Assembly: GCA_002914845.1 (NCBI GenBank)
Contig: JXTC01000170.1
Location: 457,562 to 521,561, forward strand
Length of the DNA stretch: 64,000 nt
Source: Trema orientale
Lineage: Eukaryota; Streptophyta; Magnoliopsida; Rosales; Cannabaceae
Direction of reading: 5' to 3'
The notes under the pieces were generated by a model. That model saw nothing but the letters and a program-made list of their open reading frames with translations, was not told where the DNA came from and made no database searches. The translations under genes and the position numbers were made by a program. Numbering within the stretch: the first letter of the stretch is position 1; each line of letters begins with the position of its first letter. Shown here piece by piece: positions 35,985 to 47,369 of this stretch.

Positions 35985-36246
35985 AATTTGATTAATTAAA
36001 TGTCCACTTTTAAAATTTTATAGCTAAATGTCCAGGTATATATATTTTTACACTTGCTAGATACGCATATTTACCGATTTTAGTTACTATATTGAAATGC
36101 ACTAGGTATATAATTTTTTATATTTGGTATATAAAATTTTACATTTGGTATATATGCATATATACCGGATATTTTGCTATAACATTTGACAAATGGACAT
36201 TTACTGAAATTGGGCCCAAAATTTGGTCATATTTCTATAAGCCCCC
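35985..36246 (-). mobile_element. MITE-like element, family C, copy 2
   Basis: On the minus strand it begins GGGGGCTTATAGAAATATGA, then CCAAATTTTGGGCCCAATTT, then CAGTAAATGTCCATTTGTCA, paralleling the copy at 17728. Its other end carries AAATGTCCACTTTTAAAATT, so both termini share a sequence around AAATGTCCA in inverted orientation. Confidence 0.65.
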
Positions 36247-36719
36247 GAAACATTTAACACAACAAATAATATACTAAATAATCTTCAAATTCTAAAACTC
36301 AAATTTATAAGTATATTTATGACTCTCCAAACTAATTATTTTATCAAAGATATATAAACATAAATATAAATAATGTAAAATTAAAAAAAATTTATAAGTA
36401 TATGTATAATTCTCCAAACTAATTATTTTATTTTATGAAAGATATATAAATATAAATATAAATAGTATAAAATTAAAAACTTGTATATATAATGATACAT
36501 ATAACATACATATAATCTTTTTACGTGAATATATATATACCAGAGCGGGTATGCAGCGAATTATACTAATACCGTCTTTGTACCATATCTGCATATTGAC
36601 GGTGCGATTATTCCTCGCTCCGATTATTTCCTATTTGAGCAATTTTTCCATTCGTTCGGATTAAGATAATTACGGATACGCATAATACATGTCATATTGC
36701 CGTCCCTATCATTAACCCT

Positions 36720-37000
36720 CTTGATTTTGTCGTTTTACAGAGTTTTAGGCTTTCATTTCTCGTGTGAGAGATGTTGTCGTTTCAAAGAGTCGGCCTTTTC
36801 TCTACTACAGTCGTTGTTCTCATTTATTGTCGTTTAATGACATTTGGTGTTGTTTTTCTTGTTGTCGTTTGTTAGTTGTCAATTATGTAGAGATTAGATG
36901 TTGTTGGCTTAAAACCAAAAGTTGGTCATTTTAACCTCATTGCCGTCTGCAATAGGTGTTGCCGTTTTGTACAATCGTTGTCGTTTATAAAAAAGAAAGT
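36720..37000 (+). repeat. Cluster of TGTCGTTT motifs
   Basis: TGTCGTTT or one-base variants occur at about 36728, 36777, 36829, 36866, 36960 (TGCCGTTT) and 36980. Related copies lie at 35765-35845, inside the duplicated flank. Clusters of one short motif resemble subterminal repeats of CACTA-type transposons, but no CACTA ends were found. Confidence 0.45.
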
Positions 37001-38859
37001 TTATCGTTAAGTTATTGTCCTCTTCTCGTCCTTCGCCACGAAATGATAGTGATATAAGTCTGATGGAGATGCCGAGAGGAGAACCCGCGAATTAAAGGAT
37101 TATTTATCCTCAATCGCATTCACAAGGCAAAACGAACAAAACCAAGCTTGGGCTGAGTAGCGCTTTTGGGTTTTATTATTGAGCCCATCTTGCTCTGTCT
37201 ATGAAGATTAGAAGCCCAATTACCAATAGGCATAGAGCCCAACATAATTAAATCCTTATTTCAACTTCCAACTTACAAGGGTCAACTGTCCCATGTCTGG
37301 ATCATCTGCTTGTTTTCTCTCTTCAAAAGTAGAAATGGGGCCTTTTTTTCTGTTTATTTATTATGTAAATGAAAAAAAGAGGACTTATTGCCTCTTGCAT
37401 TAGGGGGTGATTTTTAGTTTTAAATTACGCTTATCAGATTATTCTATTGTTAAGTAAAAGAAAATATGCTACAAGAAGATATGCGAAGAAAATATGACTT
37501 AAAATAAGAAAAAGACAATTATGCGAGAACCCTCAAGAGTTAGATGGAGGGGAAGCGATGGCCTTTTTTTTTTTTTTTTTCCGGTGTACCTAATCTATTT
37601 ACAAAATACTAGATAGATAGAAATGGTGGGCCCCCCCTAAGACGTCTTTCAAGTGTGACAAAAATATTATTAGGCGGTCAGAAGAATCTTATCTTAGTCT
37701 TAGATATGCATATATATAATATTAAAAAAGAAAATATGAATATGAATATGAATATGATTATTAAAAAAAGAGGGAAGCAGAATGAGAATGAGAATGGCTA
37801 GGCTACTATGGTTTGGGTTAGTAATGAGTAATGAGACTATGAGAGGAGCATACGAAACAGAGGCCCACTTTTGGGTTGGGGGTGGGGCCCAATATGATGA
37901 ACGATGTATGAGGTGGGTCACCAACCTCAAAAAGATTCTCATTTTCCCTTTTAAAATTTTGTTGTTGGTTCCTTCCTTTGTCATTATACCCTTATTTTCG
38001 TAAACTTTTCAAACCCTTCTAGAAGCAAAATTAAAATTAAAGATGTGTCTTAGCCTTACCCTTTACCTTACCAACCATGGCCTTAAAATAATAACAATAA
38101 TAATAATAAAGAAGAAAAAGGCCGGCTCTCTTCTGGAAATCTGGGTGGAATGGGGGAAAGGAGGGCAGGCTGGTTTGGTTGGTTGTATCCTGAAAAGGAC
38201 ACTAAGTATATTTGTTCACACACTTTTTTGCATATCATATATCATATGAGTAATTTAGTGCTACTGCTGTCCTTCCTCCTGATTTGACAAGAGTAAGTGG
38301 AGTAAGTTGGCCCTGCCCTTCCGCTTCCGCCTGACTTGGGGTTGGGGTTGGGGTTGGGGTTGGGTTGCGTTACTCTTCTAGAACCTTTTTCTTTTTCTTT
38401 TTTTCATTTGATTTTTATTTGAAAAGATAACAAATACAACTGTTTATCCCAAAATCTATTATTTATTTATTTATTATTTTAAAAAGGACTCGAGACTTGG
38501 TGGGTCCAGGAATAGGTGAATTAATCCAGCGAGAGTGTTTGTTTGCTGGATTAGCTAGCTGATGTCCATTTCAATTTATTACTTCTTCTTCTTTGCCATG
38601 TTTGTTTCTCCACCATGCATAATAATCATAATTAAGGATAATAATAATTTGTTCCCGGCCGCCTGCATTTGTGTGTCTTGATTCTTGATGTGCGTGTGAG
38701 AACTTGTTTTGTTTTGTTTTGTTTTCTTCTCCTGACCAGCAACCTATTTTACTTGCTTACGTTCCCTTGCTTGATTTCGCTTTATTATTAACTTGTAAAC
38801 TTCAAGTCCAAGGGCTTCAACAGAGTCAAAATTATCAAAATCCTTCATTTATATATATA
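37001..38859. other. Gene-free DNA
   Basis: No gene is seen. Poly-T at 37567-37580, GAATAT repeats at 37737-37757, a TTGGGG tract at 38336-38367 and TTTTG repeats at 38704-38724 are present. Confidence 0.5.
38336..38367 (+). repeat. TTGGGG tandem tract, predicted G-quadruplex former
   Basis: Four consecutive TTGGGG units followed by TTGGG. The G-runs separated by two T residues meet the usual G-quadruplex pattern. It is not the plant telomere repeat (TTTAGGG). Confidence 0.8.
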
Positions 38860-39410
38860 CTAGATGTTATACCGCGCTTTGCGCGATATGGTATTAATAT
38901 TTCATATATTAAGCTTAATTTATAGTTAGGTTCAATGTATTACAATATTAAAGAATGTATTTGTCTCTATATTTATTTTGATGAGATGAATATTACATAA
39001 CTTTTTGTTCAATGAACTAAATTTAATATAAGGTATAATTAATATTAAATTAAATATAATATTATATAAAATATTAAACAATGTATTTATTTTGATGCAA
39101 CGAATGTATCACAGGTATTAGTTAAACAATGTATTTATTTTTACATTTATTTTGATACAACGAATGTGTCACAGCTATTTGTTCGATGAACTAAATTTAA
39201 TATAAAGTATCATTAATATTAAACTAAATATAATATTATATAATACAAATATATATTTCAACTAATTATAGCAAAGAAAAATAATAATAGGACCAATCAT
39301 ATCATGAAAAAATTAAGATTTTTCTAAAAATTTTAAAAATAAAATGGTGATCAAAGAAGTTATCAAAGTTTTCACACTCTCTCTGCTCCAGGCTTAATAT
39401 ATATATAGAT
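38860..39410 (-). mobile_element. Helitron-like non-autonomous element, copy 1
   Basis: On the minus strand the element ends with a GC-rich hairpin CGCGCAAAGCGCGG, a short spacer ATAACAT, then CTAG followed by T. This is the Helitron 3' signature. The 5' side on the minus strand begins near TATATTAAGCCTGGAGC. The AT-rich body shares most motifs with 51305-52265, such as TTAGGTTCAATGTATT, TTCGATGAACTAAATTTAAT, AGGACCAATCATATCATGAA and ATTTTTCTAAAAATT. No Rep/helicase coding region is present. The 5' TC end is not pinned. Confidence 0.7.
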
Positions 39411-40535
39411 AGATAGATATATAGATATATATACTTTGTCTATACTAGGACTCGTAGTAAGTATTAAACATCATAAAATGATTCATGGTTGCCTTACCCT
39501 TACATGCATGATTTTATTGGATATTATACTTGTAGATCTAGTGATCCACGTACCTTCAATTAACTTATTAATTAGTACTAGCTAGCTAGAAAGGTGGTGG
39601 CTAATTTACGATCCTATTTCATTAGAAATTAACGCATCTGTCAATCTCATAATTATTCAGTTTGCTTCGGAATATTCGGCAAATCACTAATCCACGGCAA
39701 AACGGCAAATGCGGTGAATGGTGATCGAAGGTTAATTGTTCATACTATTACTATACATGCGAGGGGGGAAAAAAAATTAAATTGTGAGAAGAAAGACCAA
39801 ATACATAAAAATAGAGGTACAAAAGTGAAAATATAAGATAAGGGTGGTGACAACAAACAGAATCAAGTACATGAAAAGTAGAGCTACCTACCTAATCGAA
39901 AATTAAATTAATTGAGAGAAAAAAAAAAAAAAGAGAAACAGAAAAAGAAGAAGCACTTATTATTAGCCGTTAATCTACTTGTGATAAAGAAACAGCGCAC
40001 ATGTTTATAGAATTAGAATCTGTATAATTAATAATAGGGGATGGCTACAGGTAATTTGAATGATATAGCTAGAATGGTTTGGTACTTGGTTTTTATGGAT
40101 GACATTAAAATATATAATAATTGAATAAATTAATGAGAGGAATAGGTAGGAAGGTAGAGGCACCACGTAGTTACATTTAGTGCTGCCCTGGTGCGTCCTT
40201 GTCAATATTGTCATCATGTCATACTCATAGACAGATAATAAATTAGAAGCACCGGTTCTTCCTCACCAACTCGGTCAAAAGTCCTTTCTATCTGCCTGTT
40301 TCTACTTTCTAGTAGTACTAGTTAATAGTTATATGTAATTTAAAGTCCGCTAGCTAGCTTGTGTCCTAATTCACTAATTGTGTTTGTGTTAGTATTTGTG
40401 CGCGCGCGCTTTCTCTGGCCTCCGAATATATACATATATATATATATATAAGTTACTTTTAATTATTACTAAGTAGTACTACTAGTAACCAGTCTAGCTA
40501 GCTCTCTGGATCTTCCTCAAGAAAAAGAATATATT
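39411..40535. other. MYB upstream region
   Basis: No gene is seen. (GATA)n lies around 39400-39430. A (GC)4 tract at 40401 and an (AT)n tract at 40431-40450 lie within 140 bp of the MYB start codon. The core promoter probably lies there, but the AT tract hides any unique TATA box. Confidence 0.45.
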
Positions 40536-42113
40536 ATGGGAAGATCTCCATGCTGTGAGAAAGAGCACACCAACAAAGGTGCATGGACCAAAGAGGAGGA
40601 CCAGCGTCTCATCAACTATATCAAACTCCATGGCGAAGGCTGCTGGAGATCTCTTCCTAAAGCAGCTGGTAAAATATATGTATATGAGTATATTCATTTA
40701 TATACATGATGCATATGTTAATATATATATATATATATATATCTATATACGTACTTGTCTAAATTACTTATATATATCTGAATTAATAATACATATATAT
40801 ATATATATATGTATATATAGGTCTGCTCCGTTGTGGAAAAAGCTGCAGACTTCGATGGATAAACTACCTTCGACCAGACCTCAAGAGAGGAAACTTCACA
40901 GAAGAAGAGGACGAACTCATAATCAACCTTCACAGCTTGCTAGGAAACAAGTAATTAATTTTACTTGGCCAGTTTCATTAATTTTACTAGGCCATTCTCA
41001 TTAATCATATGTAGTACTAGTCAGTTGTCAAGTTGGATATTATAACATGGATTTGTGATCTATATATATATATACATATATATATATGTATATATCTCAT
41101 ATTTATACGATTGATCATAACTTAGTTATATGAATATAAACTGGTGGACATGCATGTGCAGGTGGTCTCTAATAGCGTCGCGGTTGCCCGGAAGAACAGA
41201 CAATGAGATAAAGAACTACTGGAACACCCACATCAAAAGAAAGCTCTATAGCAGGGGAATAGATCCTCAAACGCATCGCCCTCTTCTACTCATACCTACT
41301 ACTGATACTACTACTTCTACTCCTCCTCCTAAAACTAGTACTACGTCTACTAGTCCTCCTCCTCCTACTACTATTACTAGTACCGCCACCGTGGCCGCCA
41401 GCAGCAGCAGCAGCAACAGCAGCAGTGATGACCAAAACATAAAGCTGACGATGTTGATGGGCAAGGGCAGCAACAACAGCAGCAACAACAACATGAATAT
41501 GATGATGATCAACACGAGTAACGCCAACGCCAAGCTTAATAATCATCCTCATGATGATCGTGTTCTTATTGAAAGTAATAATAGTACTGGCAGTGCTACT
41601 AGTGATCATTCAAACATGAGTAGCAGTACTCTTACTAGTAGCAGCGAGCAATTAGTGTTTTCACACACAGTACAAGGCGGACTCAACCTGGACCTATCCA
41701 TCGGCTTACTTCCATTTCGGCCCACCACTAGTACTACTTCTATTAAGCTACAGCCAGAGCCACAGATTCAGCAACAGAAGCAGCAGATAATTCACAAACA
41801 ACATGATCACTACTACTTTACATATGATCATGATGATAATAATAGAAAGCTCCTTTATGGGCGCATTAAGAATAGTACTAATATTGCACAAAGCTGTACT
41901 GAACGTCCATCGGTACTACCAGCTGCCGCTGCTGCTTTGAGTACTAGTACTAGTATTACTAGTTCTAGTGTGTGTTTGTGTTGCCGTTTAGGGTTGCAGA
42001 AAAACCAGCCATGTCGCTGCAATTCCATGCCCACCTCTACACTAGTAACACCACCAGCAGCAGCACTACCAACTCACAATTACATCTATACATATTACAC
42101 AACCACCACTTAA
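40536..42113 (+). CDS. R2R3-MYB transcription factor, subgroup 4 repressor type (MYB4/MYB308-like)
   Basis: Three exons, 40536-40668, 40821-40950 and 41162-42113; 404 aa; the two introns sit at the classic R2R3-MYB positions. The start [20 protein letters not shown] is the standard family N-terminus. R2 spans about 14-62 and R3 about 67-114, ending [19 protein letters not shown]. Subgroup 4 marks are a C1-type [10 protein letters not shown] (118-127), an EAR repressor core LNLDLSI (262-268) and a Cys cluster CLCC...CRC (359-374). Known members repress phenylpropanoid, lignin or flavonoid genes. The linker is low-complexity Ser/Thr/Asn/Gln from ACT, AGC and AAC triplets. The bHLH-contact helix reads [11 protein letters not shown], with Asn where Arg/Lys is usual. 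At 404 aa it is longer than typical members (about 230-290), because of the repeats. Confidence 0.92.
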
Positions 42114-42424
42114 TTTAATTATTATCTAAACTTTTCTCTGAACTTTTTTCTTGCCTCATGTATTACAAATATTTTTCAGATCAGCTTGACTCCCTTCATT
42201 TTTAATTTGCTCATGATATATATATATATATATATGTATATGTTCCCAGTATGTACGAACTATGATCATGTAGTTGTTGTACTGCTACTTTTTTCATCGG
42301 CCAAGGTACAAACCGTAACGCATATAATATAAATAAATGAGTAATTGCTTAATCAATTTGTTCTAGTTATTCTAATTATTTCATGACTGTTCCCTAATCC
42401 ACATGAAGGTCTGTTACGGTTAAA

Positions 42425-42530
42425 CAATTTGGTTTAATTGGTTTAGAACTCTTTGGAGTGTGTACGATAGAGGAAGGGTTCGAATCCTAGTTAGATCATT
42501 TTATGTAAAATTTGATGACAAAAGTTTTTT
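42425..42530 (+). mobile_element. tRNA-like, SINE-like fragment
   Basis: A-box-like TGGTTTAATTGG (about 42430) and B-box GGGTTCGAATCC (42478) occur in order about 45 bp apart. They are followed by a T-rich end (AGTTTTTTTTTTCC). A Pol III-type promoter pair with a T tail fits a SINE remnant. No cloverleaf tRNA could be folded and no TSD was found. Confidence 0.45.
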
Positions 42531-44991
42531 TTTTCCAAATGTATGTATACAATATATATGTATTCAAGTAATTAATATGTATATGTAATAGAACTAGATC
42601 AACGCGCGTCCACATTTTTCTGGAGGACGTCTTAGATATATATTTGATAATTTGTACCGTGTCAATATGATCCGTTCATCAGATCAAGCTTAATGGTGAT
42701 GCCTTATTCGCCTACGCCTGCAATAACCAACGTACAAGCGTTATGTAGAGGATTTTTATTTTATATTACAATGTTTGATTTCTCTTTTTAATTAACAGTA
42801 ATTAGTTTAGACAGCATTAATCATAGACGGAGATGCTCGGCCATCATCAGTAGTGACTCGTTTATTAATTTGCTTAATTTGCTGCCTGCCATAAGTGGTT
42901 GCCGATGGATCATAAGGGCAAAGAATAAGGAATATGGATCATAAGGGCAAAGAGATAAGGAATATTAAAAATGATGAAACTTATAACAATATACACAAAA
43001 GAAAACAATGAAAGATTACATATATAGATTAAAACATCCATCATGCATGCATGAATATATGAGATGGATATTAAATGAACCTATACATATGTGGCTGTTA
43101 ATTGAAAGAGCATCACTTATGAGCCATAAGGCAAAATGTAAATAAAAGAAAAGACGAGAGATTTGGAATTATATATATATGTGCACACACGTCATTTGAA
43201 AAGGAAAGGAAAGAAAAGAAAAGAAGATATAATAAGTAAAATAAATAGAGGCAGGAAGAGTAAGACGTGGGTGTTGGTGGGAATCAAAGAGAAGATAATG
43301 AATAAGTTAATTAAGTGTGTTTTATTAATTTGGGTTGGTGGCTAGATTGAAATTTGAAATTGAAATAGAAGATGAGATGGCTGATGTCACTCTATCGGAC
43401 AACTGGTCAACTACTCCCTTTGTCTCTTCTCCAATGCTCCCTCTCTCTGCCCACGTTACTTTGCACCTACCTTTTTTTTTGTTTCCTTCTCTAAATATAT
43501 CTCATAAACATCTATAATCTATTATCTTCTAGCTCCCTAAAATATTATATATATATATATATAAACAAAAACAAAAACAAAACAAAACACCCTTCCTTTT
43601 CTTACAAACACTCCCTTTTCAGACAATATTAATTAACTAGTACTTGTCTTCAAACTTGAGTTATTTCCAAAACCCAAAACTAATAGACATCACTATAAAT
43701 CATTAAGTCCAATTTCTTGTTTCTTCCTTGGGAAATTTTGCACACATCTTCGTTTCTATCTTTAAATGGTTCTTCTCATTCAAAATGATAATATGTTATA
43801 CATATAAAGAGAGATGATATGGATGGATAAATATAACGCCTACCAACTTGTTAGTAAAACAGCTCCTTAAATTTAAGAAATTAGTTTAAAAATTCTTGAC
43901 AAAAGTTAAACTAGACGTAGTGGACGTAGTACAACGTTGTTTGTTTTATATTTTTATTTTTCTCACAATTAAAATAAATGCTATGTCGTGGCCAGACCAG
44001 CTAGCGGGAATCCATACAAGGCACCTTTTTGTGGCAGCAGCAACATGCTGCATTTTCAACGACTGCTTCAACTCCTGAATCCAAATGTTAATATCAACAT
44101 AAACATATAATTTAGTTTATGGATTCCAAAGCTCAAATCAGATATAGTATGTATGGTCAACACCTCTTTACACCTAACCCACGAACAACGTACCAAACTT
44201 AAACTTGCCACAATAAACAAAACATAACGTTTTTCTATCACTAGAATACTAGAATGAGAATCTCCGACTCTTAACCATAAATTTCTATATCTACACAAGC
44301 CATGTATAACTAACCTTGATCTTAACCTGCTAGCCAGCGGTAAGATCAAGGGTCAACACACAGAGCAAAGTGCCCGCCCTTTTATTCTTTTAATAATAAT
44401 TTTGTTACATAAGCCAAATGAAACTTCAACCCACTATCCAATTCGACCATGTGATGATCTGGATCCTAAGCCACTTCAACCATTAACTTTCGTCTGATGT
44501 ATAGAAGACTAGTACTAGATGATAGAGTAGGAATCAGATGCTATTGGATTAGTCTCCACTGTCTACTACCAAGTTTTGAACACTGTATGACCATATTTAA
44601 TAATGTATATGTGCAAAATACATGTGCTATATAGTTCCAAAAAGATAGGTTTCTACATATCTTTTGTTCTCTTCTTTTAGTATAATCTTTGCTTGAAACA
44701 TGAATTGCTTACTGTTACCCCTCTGTCAAAAGTTCAAAAATAAAACAAAGAAAAGAAATGAGTGAGTGAGAGTAAACCGGCCACGGAATCATAATTTCAG
44801 GTGTGGAGACAAGGATAAGGACGTGCCATCTCCAAGCCCAACAACCACAAGCAAGTTCAGATCGACAAATAAATGAATGCCATCAACAAATCTTACTACA
44901 AAGAAACAGGCAAACACCCATTTCATTTGATAATCAATCAGTACAATAACATCTGCCATACAAACCCACTAAACAGAGAAAAATAAATTCC
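42531..44991. other. Intergenic DNA between MYB and CHFR
   Basis: No gene is called. A 30-bp tandem duplication (GGATCATAAGGGCAAAGA units) lies at 42908-42965, and an (AT)n tract and AAAAC repeats lie at 43545-43590. A short, more GC-rich stretch at 43985-44075 (TCGTGGCCAGACCAGCTAGC, AGCAGCAACATGCTGCAT) has no recognised product. Confidence 0.45.
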
Positions 44992-47334
44992 TCACGCATT
45001 GGAACCCCTAGTTGGACGACAAACATGATTCCTTTTGCGAGCATGAGCTTCATTATGGTGCTGCGTCCGACAACCATATCCATACCAGCAATCTTCCCTT
45101 GCCAATGCATCCGGTGGAAGAAGCTAACGGCAAAGCACATAAAGAAGAATATTAATATTGGTGATGTGGTTTTCAAAGTTGGTATCCTAGTGGAAGTATA
45201 AGAAGACGAAGCATATGCTATATGTCAGTTCAGTATGAGTCTCACATGTATGATGTATCTAATCATAAACGTCAAAGTGACCCATAAAAGAAGACACTTA
45301 AAGTTGAAGGTCTTACGTATTTAGGCGTCGAAATCCGATACCAGTACAAGAGGAATGAGACCAGTTTCTCATAACAATCACTGCATACAAAAGAAAGGAA
45401 ATAATTACAGTAAAAAATACTAGTAAGATACTTCTATACTTAAGAGTTCTGTTTTATTATTCCCCACTGCAAAAACCCATGGAGATACAGGTTATTTTGG
45501 ACACGAAAAATCAAAAAAAGAAGATAAAAATTGAGCTCTTTGGCGAAAGGTCAGTATGGCTACCGGGACGCACCAAAGAAAACCCACGTTATATATGATC
45601 ATGTCATTGCAAAGGGTTAAAAAACCTTGACCTCAACTGTGGTGGTATGGATGGAAGAATGTCACCACTTACAGTATCATAATCTAAACATGAAAGTTAA
45701 AACAATTCACTTTTAGCAAGAATTTTCCTGGAGCGAACCATACTTGCATAGATGGGTCCGAGCTGTAATCATTTCAGCATGATTAAGCGGCATCCTAGTT
45801 CGATCTGCAGAGAAAAAGGTACAGTTTCCTAAGCACAAACCAAATAACAAGATAATGAATGACGTAATAGAAAAAGGCGAGGACTGATAAATAGCTAACC
45901 CACATAAGCTGCAAGCTTGCAACTCACTAAAACCTTTTAGAAGTTACCAATTTGCTAAGTTAACAATGGAACTGAACATTGAAATTAGGACAGCACATTA
46001 TGTTTCATGAGAAGAATCTAAAATCTGCATAATCCTGTTCTGAACATTTCTAGGTGTGGCGGATGACTAAATATTACCATAGTGCACAATCAAATAAAAT
46101 CCTAGAGGAGTAAGAAGCTGAACAATGAAAAGTAGGAAAGGAGCTCCACTTTCTATTAAAAACAAGCTTTCCAGGAGAAACGCCATCCAGCAACGTGATA
46201 AAACTAAAGGAAAATCATATAGTAAGCTGATGGGCAACTTTGCAACTTAATACGAAAACATAGTTATCTACCAATCTCTCTGTTGTCTAACTTTGTAATC
46301 CATTCAGCAACAACATCCTGCAATGTTCTGCCCATTTGTCTAATACATTTCTCCGTAATCTAAGAAAACAAAAATATATATTAGTAAATCAATACTTATA
46401 TTACTAAGAAACAATTGTGTTAGCCCACTTTTAAAATTCATACATCTTGCTCATGCCGATTCTTTTCATGCGCCCAAAATGGAATTCTAGACATAGTCCG
46501 TTCTGAGATCTGCAAGCATTAAATTTATAAGATTCACTCAATCAATCAACTGAGAGTCAATACACTTTCTCTGTCATATATACTCTAATACATATTGCTG
46601 TGTGAGAGTGTGCGTGTATGGTGCATATGGTGCATGTACAGTTATACATATCATATATGAAACTAAAATTGCAGCCTTCATGTATAGGTATACATATACC
46701 ATATGAAACTAAAATTACAGCCTTTTGTCCCAAGGTAGGTGAGACTAACATAGACTGAATTAGGTGTTTCTCACTAAAAGCTAAGTACATGAGAAAAGTG
46801 AATAACAAGAGTCGGGCATACTGGCATGGAAATATTTCCTATGGGCAAAATCACATTTACTCCAGTTTTGGGCAAGGAATTACTTAGAAAAAGGTGATGG
46901 TTTTCTCACTGGGCATACATATATATAAAAAAGTATAGAGGATAGCAAACAACAGCCAGCACTTGACATGATACCTTTAGCTTTTGTTTGAAACTTGGAT
47001 TTTGCCTTGAAAAAGAAAATGGTGGGAAAAGGAGAAAAACATTTGCCTAAAATTCCATTTCTTTTGAAACTTTTATCTTTTCCAATCTACTTGTGAAAAT
47101 TCTAAATACTTTGAAGTTACATTAAATTTAACTCTTTCCCTAAAAATTTTTCCAATTCTGTGTTCCAAACAGGACCTCATGTAAGGGGGGGAAAAAAAAG
47201 ACAACCACATACTGGTTTAAAGGTCTCATGACTGCAGATAGCATGAGCATCAGTTCCTGTAACCCTTTGAGCATGCCAATAATTGTGAAAATTCTAAATA
47301 CTCTGAAGTTACGTTCTAAACAGGACCTCAAGGT

Positions 47335-47369
<35 letters not shown>

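Noticed and set aside
38336-38367. Interstitial telomere
   Set aside because: Plant telomeres are TTTAGGG; TTGGGG here is a local simple repeat.
41267-41609. Minus-strand frames rich in Leu/Val or His across the MYB tail
   Set aside because: They reflect trinucleotide repeats of the MYB exon read backwards.
43896-44078. Small frame with SWPDQLAGIHTRHLF
   Set aside because: No known family, no conserved partner, and composition change only over 90 bp; left as unexplained DNA.
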